Source: Salinirussus sp.
GTDB lineage: Archaea; Halobacteriota; Halobacteria; Halobacteriales; Haloarculaceae
DNA: 22,909 bases
Assembly: GCA_028275005.1 (NCBI GenBank)
Contig: JAQCNN010000210.1
Span: 1 to 22,909 of the forward strand
Direction of reading: 5' to 3'
Every line of letters starts with the position of its first letter. Within the stretch, counting starts at the first letter, position 1. Under the pieces are notes generated by a model. That model was not told the origin of the DNA, did no database searches, and saw only the letters and a program-made list of their open reading frames with translations. Positions 6,124 to 13,667 of the stretch are shown here, piece after piece. Both the position numbers and the translations under genes were made by a program.

Positions 6124-7769
6124 CAGGCATCACCCCCCACACGGGCAGGTGTCTCGGCGGTGGCGATGGCGTCGAGAAACCCCACGAAGGGCGGGCTGAC
6201 CCGTGTCGGCCGCGAGCGGAACTCGGGGTGGAACTGCGTCCCCAGGAAGTAGGGGTGGTCGGGCAGTTCCAGCACCTCCATCCGGTTGCCCGAGGTGCCC
6301 GAGAACACCATCCCCGCGTCCTCAAGCGCCGGGATATACTCGGGGTTGACCTCGTAGCGGTGTCGGTGTCGCTCCGTACAGGTGGGTGCGCCGTACAGTT
6401 CGCGGGCCAGTGTCCCCTCGCGCAGGTCGGTCTCGTGGGCGCCCAGTCGCATCGTCCCGCCCATGTCTTCCATCCGCTTCTGTTCGGGGAGGAGGTCGAT
6501 AACCGGGTGGGGGGTGCCCTCGTCCAGCTCCGCGGAGTGGGCCCCCTCCAGACCGAGCACGTTGCGGGCAAACTCGACGACAGAGAGCTGAAAGCCCAGA
6601 CACAGCCCCAGCAGGGGGACGTCGTGCTCCCGGCAGTAGCGGATGGCCTCGACCTTCCCCTCGGTTCCCCGGGAGCCGAAGCCGCCGGGGATGACGACGC
6701 CGTCGACACCCGCGAGCTGGTCGTCGTGGCCGTCGGCGAGGTCCTCGGAGTGGACCCACTGGCGGTCGACGTCGACCCGCTTCTCCAGGCCGGCGTGTTT
6801 CAGCGACTCGTGGATCGAGATGTAGGCGTCCTCCAGGCCGTACTTGCCGACGAGGGCAACGTCGACGGACCCCTCGGGCTCCCGGGTGACCGTCTCCCGC
6901 CAGACGGTGTCACGCTCCTCCGGCGGGAGCGCCTCCCCGTCGATGTCGAGTTGGGCCATCACGTACTCGTCGAGACCCTCGTCCTCGACGACCAGGGGGA
7001 CCCGGTAGATGTCCGCGACGTCCGGATTCGAGAAGACGGCGTCTGTCGGGACGTCACAGAACAGCGCGATCTTCTCACGGGTCTGGTCGTCGAGGGGGTC
7101 CGCACAGCGCCCGACGAGGATGTCCGGTTGGAGGCCGATCGAGCGTAACTCCTTGACGCTGTGTTGGGTGGGTTTGGTCTTCTGCTCGCCGTTTTTCGAG
7201 TAGGGGACGAGTGTGACGTGGGTAAAGAGAATATCCTCGTCGTCCTGTTCGTGGGCGAACTGGCGGAGGGCTTCGAGGTAGGGCATCCCCTCGATGTCGC
7301 CGACAGTGCCGCCGACCTCGACGATGCAGACATCACTGCCGGCCGCTGCCTCCCGGATGCGGCGTTTGATGTCGTCGGTGATGTGGGGGATGATCTGGAC
7401 GGTCCGGCCGAGATAGTCGCCGGCCCGCTCCTTCTCGATGACCTCGCGGTACACCTTCCCGGTGGTCACGTTGTGGTCGGAGGTCATCTCGGTGTCCAGA
7501 AACCGCTCGTAGTTCCCCAGGTCGAGGTCGACCTCGCCGCCGTCCTTGAGGACGTACACCTCGCCGTGTTGGAAGGGGTTCATCGTCCCCGCGTCCACGT
7601 TGAGGTAAGGGTCGATCTTGACGGCGGTGACGTCGAAACCGGCGTTGGCGAGCAGCCGGCCCGTGCTGGCGGCTGTGATGCCCTTTCCCAGCCCCGACAT
7701 CACGCCTCCGGTCACGAAAACGAACTTCCGCCCCAGGCTCGGGTCGTAGCCCGTCTGCTCCGTTGGCAT
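6123..7769 (-). CDS. pyrG: CTP synthase (glutamine hydrolysing)
   Basis: This 548-residue, full-length enzyme converts UTP, ATP and glutamine (or ammonia) to CTP in the cytoplasm, the last step of pyrimidine nucleotide synthesis. The synthetase domain starts KFVFVTGGVMSGLGKG (P-loop, about 15-30) and includes KIDPYLNVDAGTMNPFQHGE, GGEVDLDLGNYERF and VEVGGTVGDIEGMP. The C-terminal class I glutaminase domain has the nucleophile elbow GLCLGFQ (Cys390) and the FHPEF His/Glu pair. I chose the ATG at 7767-7769 because MPTEQTGYDPSLGRKFVF gives the usual length and a TATA-like box lies 24-30 bases upstream; the 62-codon extension is not conserved-looking. It is the first gene of a pyrG-guaA-small protein group. 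Confidence 0.96.
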   Translation of the reverse strand: MPTEQTGYDPSLGRKFVFVTGGVMSGLGKGITAASTGRLLANAGFDVTAVKIDPYLNVDAGTMNPFQHGEVYVLKDGGEVDLDLGNYERFLDTEMTSDHNVTTGKVYREVIEKERAGDYLGRTVQIIPHITDDIKRRIREAAAGSDVCIVEVGGTVGDIEGMPYLEALRQFAHEQDDEDILFTHVTLVPYSKNGEQKTKPTQHSVKELRSIGLQPDILVGRCADPLDDQTREKIALFCDVPTDAVFSNPDVADIYRVPLVVEDEGLDEYVMAQLDIDGEALPPEERDTVWRETVTREPEGSVDVALVGKYGLEDAYISIHESLKHAGLEKRVDVDRQWVHSEDLADGHDDQLAGVDGVVIPGGFGSRGTEGKVEAIRYCREHDVPLLGLCLGFQLSVVEFARNVLGLEGAHSAELDEGTPHPVIDLLPEQKRMEDMGGTMRLGAHETDLREGTLARELYGAPTCTERHRHRYEVNPEYIPALEDAGMVFSGTSGNRMEVLELPDHPYFLGTQFHPEFRSRPTRVSPPFVGFLDAIATAETPARVGGDA

Positions 7770-7792
7770 ACCGAGGGTGTGCCTGGCGTTGC

Positions 7793-7799
7793 CTAATGC
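7793..7799 (-). promoter_or_regulatory. TATA-like box of pyrG
   Basis: On the minus strand GCATTAG lies 24-30 bases before the pyrG ATG at 7769. It fits a leaderless promoter for the pyrG-guaA transcript and helps choose the start. Confidence 0.45.
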
Positions 7800-7860
7800 G
7801 TTACGGACCCGTCGGCTTTTGTGACCGACCACCAAGCGCCGTCCGGGGGGACAGGCCCCG

Positions 7861-8487
7861 TCAACGGCCCGCCCCGAGTCCGCCGACCAGAGCGTCGGTG
7901 ACCCGCCGCGCCACCGCTTGCTGTTGGCCGAGGAAAAAGTGGTCCGCAGGCACACCCGTCACGCTCGCGCCGCGCTCGTGGGCGCGCTCGACGACCGGCC
8001 CACAGTCGACGGTCCCGTCGCGCTCGCCGTAGACGACCTGTAGTGGCGAGGTGACCCGGTCGACGGCCTCGACGGTCGACGCCCCACCGGAGGAGGCGGG
8101 CGGGGCGAGGGCCGACACCGCCCCGGGTGTCGTCCCGGCCTCGCACGCCTCGGCTGCCGCGAGCAGGCACACACCGGCCCCGAAGCTGTAGCCGAACACC
8201 CCCGTGTGGTCGTACCGCTCGCGGGCCCAGGACAGCGCCGCGTGGATGTCCCGGCGCTCGGCGCGGCCCTCGTCGTAGGGGCCGTAGTCGACCCGCAGGC
8301 AGGCAACCCCGTCCGCACAGAGCGTCTCGCCGACCGCCCGGAGACGGGCGTCCCGGCGGTCACCGCCCATCCGAGGGTGTGGCGGGCAGGCGACGACAAC
8401 AGCGTCGGTCCCGTCCCCATCCGGTGTGTCCAGTGTCGCCTTCAGCTCCCGAGGCCCCTGTATCCGTAGCCGCTCGGTGTCGACCAT
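7861..8487 (-). CDS. Alpha/beta hydrolase of the dienelactone-hydrolase/COG2945-like group
   Basis: This 208-residue protein has a complete alpha/beta-hydrolase triad: nucleophile Ser101 in the elbow GYSFGAG, Asp157 in YGERDGTVD, and His183 in PADHFF. An oxyanion-side motif CPPHPRMGGD (about 34-43) and the segment VACLRVDYGPYDEG resemble the small single-domain hydrolases of the COG2945/dienelactone group, which often take unknown esters. It is probably cytoplasmic, since there is no signal peptide. It starts with an ATG at 8485-8487 and shares a 52-base divergent promoter region with the PspA-like gene. The substrate cannot be predicted. Confidence 0.82.
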   Translation of the reverse strand: MVDTERLRIQGPRELKATLDTPDGDGTDAVVVACPPHPRMGGDRRDARLRAVGETLCADGVACLRVDYGPYDEGRAERRDIHAALSWARERYDHTGVFGYSFGAGVCLLAAAEACEAGTTPGAVSALAPPASSGGASTVEAVDRVTSPLQVVYGERDGTVDCGPVVERAHERGASVTGVPADHFFLGQQQAVARRVTDALVGGLGAGR

Positions 8488-8509
8488 ACCACCCGTACGC
8501 GTGTCGGAA

Positions 8510-8517
8510 TTTTAAGT
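8510..8517. promoter_or_regulatory. Shared divergent TATA element, hydrolase / pspA-like gene
   Basis: The only A/T-rich stretch in the 52-base gap between two divergent starts is TTTTAAGT. Read on the plus strand, TTTTAAG lies 24-30 bases before the ATG at 8540; read on the minus strand, ACTTAAA lies 24-30 bases before the ATG at 8487. One element can therefore serve both directions. It is flanked by TGTCGG (8502-8507) and its inverted partner CCGACA (8525-8530). Confidence 0.55.
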
Positions 8518-8539
8518 CTCGTCGCCGACAACCGTATGT

Positions 8540-9391
8540 ATGGGAATACTCTCGCGTGCGTCCTACGTCATCAAATCGAAACTCAACGCCCTGGTGAACG
8601 GTGCCGAGGACCCGACCCAGACGCTCGACTACTCCTACGAGCAGCTGCGTGACGAGGTCCAGGACGTCAAACAGGGGATCGCCGACCTGACCACCCAGAA
8701 GAAGCGCCTGGAGATCCAGAAACGCCGGCTCGAGGACAACGTGGAGCGGCACAACGAGCAGGCCCGCGAGGCGGTCCGCCAGGACCGCGACGACCTGGCG
8801 CGGCGCGCCCTCGAGAAGAAAAAGCAGAAGATGAGCCAGATCGAGCAGTTGGAGGCACAGGTCGCGGACCTTGAGCGCAACCAGGACGACCTGGTCGAGA
8901 AGAAAGAACAGCTCCAGCAGCGCATCGAGGAGTTTCGCACGCGAAAGGAGACGATGAAGGCCCGCTACGAGGCCGCCGAGGCAAACGCCCGCGTCTCGGA
9001 GGCGATCACCGGCGCCGGCGACGAGATGGACGGGGTCACCCGGACAATCGAGCGGGCCGAGGAGCGTACCGAGGAGATGGAGGCCCGCGCCGCGGCGCTT
9101 GACGAACTCCGCGAGCGGGGCGCACTGGAGGACGGGGTCTCGGACAAGAGCACGCTCGACCGCGAACTCGAGGAACTCGCCGAGAAGAGCGGCGCCGAAC
9201 GGGAGCTAGAGACGCTGAAAGCCGAGATGGCCGACGACGACGAGGAGGTTGACGTCGAGACGGGAACCGCCGGGGCGACCGAGCACGCCGGGACGGATGC
9301 CGACGCCGACGTCACCGTCGAGGACGTGCCCGACGTCGACGAGACCGAGGTCGACGCCGAACTCGAACAGCTCAAAGAGGAGGAGGACTGA
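8540..9391 (+). CDS. pspA: PspA/IM30 family envelope-stress protein
   Basis: This 283-residue protein matches the PspA/IM30 (Vipp1) family, which are ESCRT-III-like membrane-remodelling proteins that coat the inner face of the cytoplasmic membrane under envelope stress. The N-terminus MGILSRASYVIKSKLNAL forms the amphipathic membrane-binding helix, followed by EDPTQTLDYSYEQL. Residues about 25-220 are almost entirely charged coiled coil. A haloarchaeal-style acidic tail (about 225-283, rich in Asp/Glu with TVEDVPDVDETEVDAELEQL) extends beyond the usual bacterial length. The leaderless start at 8540 is supported by the TATA element at 8510. Archaea often carry several paralogues, so the symbol denotes the family only. 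It converges with the acidic surface protein gene across an 80-base gap that shows no clear terminator. Confidence 0.88.
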   Translation: MGILSRASYVIKSKLNALVNGAEDPTQTLDYSYEQLRDEVQDVKQGIADLTTQKKRLEIQKRRLEDNVERHNEQAREAVRQDRDDLARRALEKKKQKMSQIEQLEAQVADLERNQDDLVEKKEQLQQRIEEFRTRKETMKARYEAAEANARVSEAITGAGDEMDGVTRTIERAEERTEEMEARAAALDELRERGALEDGVSDKSTLDRELEELAEKSGAERELETLKAEMADDDEEVDVETGTAGATEHAGTDADADVTVEDVPDVDETEVDAELEQLKEEED

Positions 9392-9471
9392 CCCACAGGA
9401 CGACCCGGCAGGCGGTGAGGCGCAAGGACAGCACCGAAAGCGGGCAGACCAGTGGCTCACGAGCGGGACGG

Positions 9472-11505
9472 TTACCGTCGGCGGCGCCACAGGACAACAC
9501 CGACACCCGACAGCGCCAGCAGGGCCACGACCGAGCCGAGCTGGAGGGGCACGCCAAAGCCTGCTGTGGTGTCACCGGTCGGTATCTGTCCGTCCTCCCC
9601 GACACCGTAGCGCTCGCTGACGGTGAGCTGTCCGACTGTGGTGCCGTCGACGGCGACGGTCCCCGGTGTCGCCTCGAACTCGACTAGGACAGACCGGCGT
9701 TCGCCGGGTTGGACGACGACGGTCTGCTCGGCGACCTGGGCCCCGTCGACCGTCACGTTGAGCGTCTTGAATGCGAGGCTATCGCCACGGTTGACAACTG
9801 TCGCGACAACGCTCGTCGTCCGGCCGGCCTGGACCCAGTCGGACAGCCCGTCAGTGTCGACGACCGACAGCTCGGATGCGTTCCACGGCGTCGCGGCTGT
9901 CGGCGATGTCGGGGTCAGGAGCCCGGACTCCGGCGAGCGGTCGGTTGCGGTCGATATCCTAACCGGCGTTTGCGTCGGTTCCGTTGGCTCCGCGGTGGAC
10001 GTCGACGCCGGCTCTGCCGTCTGTTCCGGGGTGGACGCCGTCCGAGGCGCCGTCGGCGTCGGCTCCCTGGCCGGGGTTTCCGGTGGGCCGTCTCGGTCTG
10101 TGGCCTCCGGTTCGGTATCTGTGGTGTCCTGCTGGCTCCCGCCAGCGTCATCCTGTTGTCCACCGGTGCTGGCTTGGTCAGCGTCGTCGGCAGCGGTGTC
10201 GTCACTGTCGTCGGTGTCTCTCTCGTCGTCCTCCGTATCCCCACCACTCTCTGCTGTATCCTCACTGTCGTCGGTGTCTTGCGCAGCGTCCTCAGCACCC
10301 CCGGCTGTATCGGCGCCACCACCGGCATCTCCCTCACCGCCCTCGGTATTGGCATCATTGCCGGCTGTGTCGTCGCCGTCATCGGTTTCTTTCTCACCGC
10401 CTTCTACACCGTCACTGTCCTCTGCGGTGTCGTCCCCACCGCTGGTGTCTCTCTCGCCGCCCTCCGTGTCGTCACTGTCCTCGGCTGTGCCGTCCTTGTC
10501 GTCGGTTCCCTTCCCGTCGCCCTCCGTGTCGTCACTGTCCTCGGCTGTGCCGCCGCTGTCGGTATCGCCCCCGTCGTCACCGCTCTCGCCGCCGTCCTCG
10601 GCGTCCCCGTCGGGGTCGTCCCCACCCCCGTCGGTGGCTCCCTCACCGTCGTCGTCATCTCCGTCGGTGGCTTCCTCACCGTCGCTCTCGGCGTCGTCGG
10701 CTGTATCGTCGTCGTCCTCGTTTTCATCTGACCCGGCCTCTTTTCGCTCCTGCTCGTTGTCGTCGTCGCCGCGCTCGCCGTCCTCACCGCCCTTCGCGGC
10801 GTTCTGTTCGCCATTTTCCTTCCCGTTTCGCTCCTCCTCGTCGCCGCCGTTGCTCTTATCCTGTCCGTTTCGCTCCCCCTCGTCGCCTCGGTCGCTCCTG
10901 TCCTTCCCGTTCCCCTCCCCGTTGTCGCCCTTGCTGTGCCCGTTCCGCTCGCCCTTGTCGCCGTTGTGCCTCTGTTTGTCTTCGTCCTCGCTCTCCTGCT
11001 CGTCCTCGTCCACGTCTTCTTCTGAGTTCCCGCCCTCGGCTTCCTCGTCCTCCACGTCTTCCTCTTCCGATTCCTTGTCCTCGGATTCCTCACTGTCCCC
11101 ATCCGCCTCACTGTCGTTCTCGCCTTCAGCTTCCTCTTTGTCTTCAACGTCCTCGTCCTCGGCTTCGTCCTCCTCGTCGTCCTCTACTTCCTCTTCGGCT
11201 TCCTCGTCCTCATTCTCCTCTGTCTCCTCTTCTTCGGCTTCCTCGCCTTCCTCCCCATCTTCCTCCGCTTCGTCCTCTTCTTCGGCTTCCTCACCGTCGT
11301 CCTCATCCTCGCCCTCTTCTTCGTCACCCTTTTCGTCGAATTCGTTCAGTCCCGGAATGCGGTCTGTGGCCGGGGTCTCCACTGCCGACAGTTGCGTTCC
11401 GGTCGTCGGCGGGGCGCCGGCCCCTCCGCCGAGCGCCACGGCCGGGCCGGCCACCATCGCGGTAAACACCAGCAGTGAGAGGGCGCCGACAGTGAGGGCT
11501 CGCAC
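9472..11505 (-). CDS. Giant acidic, repeat-containing surface protein with CARDB-like domain and C-terminal membrane anchor
   Basis: This 677-residue protein is built in blocks. Residues 1-25 are a Sec signal peptide (MRALTVGALSLLVFTAMVAG). Residues 55-178 are nearly all Glu/Asp. Residues 179-255 mix Gly, Asn, Lys, Arg and Glu with three GERNG/EERNG units. Residues 260-458 are Asp/Gly/Thr/Ser-rich with 20-residue repeats beginning TAEDSDDTEG. Residues 460-540 are Pro/Thr/Ser-rich, a stalk of the kind that is often O-glycosylated. Residues 541-632 form a beta-rich CARDB-like domain (SVVATVVNRGDS, TLNVTVDG, VVVQPGERRSVLVEF). A helix at about 653-672 followed by RRRR anchors it in the membrane. 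The expected topology is an anchored domain with a long disordered acidic brush facing out. There are no cysteines and no enzyme motif. The partner is unknown; adhesion, cation binding or S-layer interaction are possible. Confidence 0.82.
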   Translation of the reverse strand: MRALTVGALSLLVFTAMVAGPAVALGGGAGAPPTTGTQLSAVETPATDRIPGLNEFDEKGDEEEGEDEDDGEEAEEEDEAEEDGEEGEEAEEEETEENEDEEAEEEVEDDEEDEAEDEDVEDKEEAEGENDSEADGDSEESEDKESEEEDVEDEEAEGGNSEEDVDEDEQESEDEDKQRHNGDKGERNGHSKGDNGEGNGKDRSDRGDEGERNGQDKSNGGDEEERNGKENGEQNAAKGGEDGERGDDDNEQERKEAGSDENEDDDDTADDAESDGEEATDGDDDDGEGATDGGGDDPDGDAEDGGESGDDGGDTDSGGTAEDSDDTEGDGKGTDDKDGTAEDSDDTEGGERDTSGGDDTAEDSDGVEGGEKETDDGDDTAGNDANTEGGEGDAGGGADTAGGAEDAAQDTDDSEDTAESGGDTEDDERDTDDSDDTAADDADQASTGGQQDDAGGSQQDTTDTEPEATDRDGPPETPAREPTPTAPRTASTPEQTAEPASTSTAEPTEPTQTPVRISTATDRSPESGLLTPTSPTAATPWNASELSVVDTDGLSDWVQAGRTTSVVATVVNRGDSLAFKTLNVTVDGAQVAEQTVVVQPGERRSVLVEFEATPGTVAVDGTTVGQLTVSERYGVGEDGQIPTGDTTAGFGVPLQLGSVVALLALSGVGVVLWRRRR
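10156..10548 (-). repeat. 60-bp (20-residue) tandem repeats inside the acidic protein gene
   Basis: Four units in perfect register encode residues 320-399 (10309-10548), each starting TAEDSD, TAEDSD, TAEDSD or TAGNDA and followed by a TEGG/VEGG-type segment. Two related 20-residue units encode residues 411-450 (10156-10275), starting TDDSEDTAES and TDDSDDTAAD. At DNA level the plus-strand word gtcactgtcc recurs exactly 60 bases apart at 10411, 10471 and 10531. The segments 10459-10492 and 10519-10552 are identical over 34 bases. The second array is offset by a short non-repeat linker of 11 residues. Confidence 0.8.
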
Positions 11506-11771
11506 AGGAGGGTCAACGCGGCCGTGGTCAATTGTTACGAGCGTCCAATGTTCGGGTAAGGTCGTCGTACCCGCGAGCGCGCGTCTGAGTCAGTCAAAGA
11601 CGAACGATGCGGTACGAGTCACGCTCCAAGGGACGGGAGCCATCCAACCCGGACCGGGGGGGTGCCGTCGGAGTCGGCCGTGACCGCCGGTGCGAGTCGT
11701 GGACCCCCACAGCCGGGCGGCCGGGAGTCACATCCGGCACGCTTTTTACCAGCCGTCGGGTTTGACGTGGT
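11506..11771. other. Intergenic region between the acidic protein gene and thrS
   Basis: This is a 266-base divergent gap. I looked for a tRNA, a small RNA and short genes and saw none that can be supported. The only clear element is the thrS TATA box at 11742-11749. A weak A/T patch at about 11529-11536 on the minus side may belong to the promoter of the acidic protein gene. Confidence 0.4.
11742..11749 (+). promoter_or_regulatory. TATA box of thrS
   Basis: CTTTTTAC lies 23-30 bases before the ATG at 11772. The sequence ttttaccagcc here recurs as tttaccagcc before the universal stress gene, where it holds the same position relative to the start. Confidence 0.6.
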
Positions 11772-13619
11772 ATGCGACTGCTGTTCATACACTCCGACCA
11801 TCTGGAGTTCGAGGCCCGCGAGGAGGTCTCGGACGACCTTGCCGAGCGGGAGGGGGTTCCACTGGAGGGGCGGATGGAGGAGTGTGTCACTGTCTTCATC
11901 AGCGTCGAGTCCGGCGACGAGGAGAGTATCGAGGGGGTAGTCGAGAACGCCCTGGCGGAGATCGACGACGTCACCGGTCAGCTCAACACCGACCGGGTCG
12001 TGCTCTACCCCTATGCCCACCTCAGCGAGGACCTCGCGGCCCCCGACACGGCAACGGCCGTCATGGGGAACCTGGAGGCGGCGATGAGCGAGGGCTACGA
12101 GACCCTCCGGGCCCCCTTTGGCTGGTACAAGTCCTTCGAGGTCTCCTGCAAGGGCCACCCGCTCTCGGAGCTCTCCCGGCACGTCGCCGCCCACCGCGAC
12201 GAGGAGGGTGAAAGCGAGTCCGACGCCGACCGCGCGCCCAGCGACTGGCTGGTCATGCAGCCCGACGGCACCACCGCCGGCGCGATGGAGGCAAAGGCCG
12301 AGGCGAGTGAGGACATGCAGGCGTTCATCGAGGACGAGGTCGAGGGCGTCACGGCGAGCCCCGGCGAGGAGCCCCCACACATCAAGCTGATGCGCGAGAA
12401 GGAGCTGGTCGGCTACGACGAGCTCTCCGACGTCGGTAATCTCCGCTTTTATCCGCGCGGGAAGCTCGTCCGGGACGCGCTGATGGACTACGTCAACGAC
12501 CTCGTCGTCGACTACGGCGGGATGCCCGTCGAGACCCCGATCATGTACGACCTCGAAGCCCGGTCGATCAACGAACACGCGGGGAAGTTCGGCGAGCGGC
12601 AGTACCGCTTCGAGTCCGGTGACCGCCGGATGATGCTGCGCTTTGCGGCCTGTTTCGGCCAGTTTTCCATCATGCGGGATATGCACATCTCGGTCAACGA
12701 CCTCCCGCTTCGGGTCTACGAGATGTCGACCTACTCGTTCCGGCGCGAACAGCAGGGGGAGGTGGCCGGGCTCAAGCGGTTACGGGCCTTTACGATGCCC
12801 GACATGCACACCGCCACGAGAGACATGGACCAGGCCCGCGAGGAGCTGATGCAGCAGGCAAAGCTCGCGCTCCGGACCTCCGAGGACCTCGATATCAACT
12901 ACGAGCCGGCCATCCGGATGACCCGGGAGTTCTACGAGGACAACGAGGCCTGGGTGCAGGGGGTTGTCGGCGAACTCGGCAAGTCGACGCTACTCGAGGT
13001 TATCCCGGAACGACACCACTACTGGTCGGCAAAGATCGACTTTGCGGCCATCGACAGCCTCGGACGGCCAATCGAGAACCCGACGGTCCAGATCGACGTC
13101 GAGAGCGCCGAGCGGTTCGACATCGAGTACATGGACAGCGAGGGCGCCCACAACCCGCCGATCCTCCACTACTCCCCCTCCGGTGGTATCGAGCGCGTGA
13201 TGGCCGCCCTGCTCGAGAAGACCGCGGACATGGACACGCCACAGCTGCCGACCTGGCTCTCGCCGACCCAGGTCCGGTTTATTCCCGTCAACCCCGACGA
13301 ACACCTCGAGTACTGTGACGACCTGGTCGACACCCTCGAGTCAGCCGAGATTCGGGCGGACATCGACGACCGCGACGAGTCCGTCGGCAGGCGGATCGCC
13401 GGCGCCGAGACCGACTGGGTGCCCTACTACATTGTGGTTGGAAACGACGAGGTCGAGAGCGACCGGATGGGTGTCAACGTCCGCATCGCCGACGAGGAGC
13501 GGGAGATGACGCTTGGGGAACTGGAGGAGACTGTCCGGGAGGACGTCGCCGACCTCCCACAGCGGTCGCGATACCTCCCGCGACACGTCTCGAAACACCC
13601 CAGCTTCACCGGCGGGTAA
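11772..13619 (+). CDS. thrS: Threonyl-tRNA synthetase, archaeal type
   Basis: This 615-residue enzyme charges tRNA-Thr in the cytoplasm. Residues 1 to about 140 form the archaea-specific editing domain, a D-aminoacyl-tRNA deacylase-like fold that removes serine. Its signature is MRLLFIHSDHLEFEAREEV, with GWYKSFEVSCKGHPLSELSR later in the domain; no bacterial TGS domain is present. The class II catalytic core follows: motif 1 around GGMPVETPIMYD, the zinc-ligand cysteine Cys294 in RFAACFGQFS, motif 2 in SFRREQQGEVAGLKRLRAFT, and motif 3 in SGGIERVMAALLE. The anticodon-binding domain runs from about LSPTQVRFIPVNPDEHLEY to the end. The ATG at 11772 agrees with the TATA box position. Length and motifs are complete. 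Confidence 0.97.
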   Translation: MRLLFIHSDHLEFEAREEVSDDLAEREGVPLEGRMEECVTVFISVESGDEESIEGVVENALAEIDDVTGQLNTDRVVLYPYAHLSEDLAAPDTATAVMGNLEAAMSEGYETLRAPFGWYKSFEVSCKGHPLSELSRHVAAHRDEEGESESDADRAPSDWLVMQPDGTTAGAMEAKAEASEDMQAFIEDEVEGVTASPGEEPPHIKLMREKELVGYDELSDVGNLRFYPRGKLVRDALMDYVNDLVVDYGGMPVETPIMYDLEARSINEHAGKFGERQYRFESGDRRMMLRFAACFGQFSIMRDMHISVNDLPLRVYEMSTYSFRREQQGEVAGLKRLRAFTMPDMHTATRDMDQAREELMQQAKLALRTSEDLDINYEPAIRMTREFYEDNEAWVQGVVGELGKSTLLEVIPERHHYWSAKIDFAAIDSLGRPIENPTVQIDVESAERFDIEYMDSEGAHNPPILHYSPSGGIERVMAALLEKTADMDTPQLPTWLSPTQVRFIPVNPDEHLEYCDDLVDTLESAEIRADIDDRDESVGRRIAGAETDWVPYYIVVGNDEVESDRMGVNVRIADEEREMTLGELEETVREDVADLPQRSRYLPRHVSKHPSFTGG

Positions 13620-13638
13620 GCCGGGTCACCGGTAGGCT

Positions 13639-13644
13639 CTTTAC
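13639..13644 (+). promoter_or_regulatory. TATA-like box of the universal stress protein gene
   Basis: CTTTAC lies 24-29 bases before the ATG at 13668, in the 48-base gap after thrS. It suggests separate transcription of the stress gene. Confidence 0.5.
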
Positions 13645-13667
13645 CAGCCCCGGTATCAGGTCGCAGT

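Noticed and set aside
7847..7859. GGGG-ACAGG-CCCC hairpin downstream of the alpha/beta hydrolase gene as a terminator
   Set aside because: The stem is only four G:C pairs and no T-run follows on the minus strand, so chance in G+C-rich DNA is enough to explain it.
10156..10548. A CRISPR array, because of the regularly spaced 60-base repeats
   Set aside because: The repeats are in-frame coding units with no unique spacers and no cas genes nearby.
10404..11147. A 247-codon minus-strand frame rich in Arg and Thr inside the acidic gene
   Set aside because: It is an out-of-frame reading of the same repeats. It is strongly basic, unlike haloarchaeal proteins, and has no promoter.
9623..11683. A 686-codon open frame on the plus strand opposite the acidic protein gene
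   Set aside because: It is Ser/Pro low-complexity and arises because the opposite strand is made of Glu/Asp/Gly codons that give few stops. The minus frame has a signal peptide, a domain and a membrane anchor, so it is the real gene.
11506..11771. A tRNA or small RNA gene in the gap before thrS
   Set aside because: There is no TTCRANTC-like T arm, no cloverleaf pairing and no clear hairpin. Only promoter-type signals are visible.
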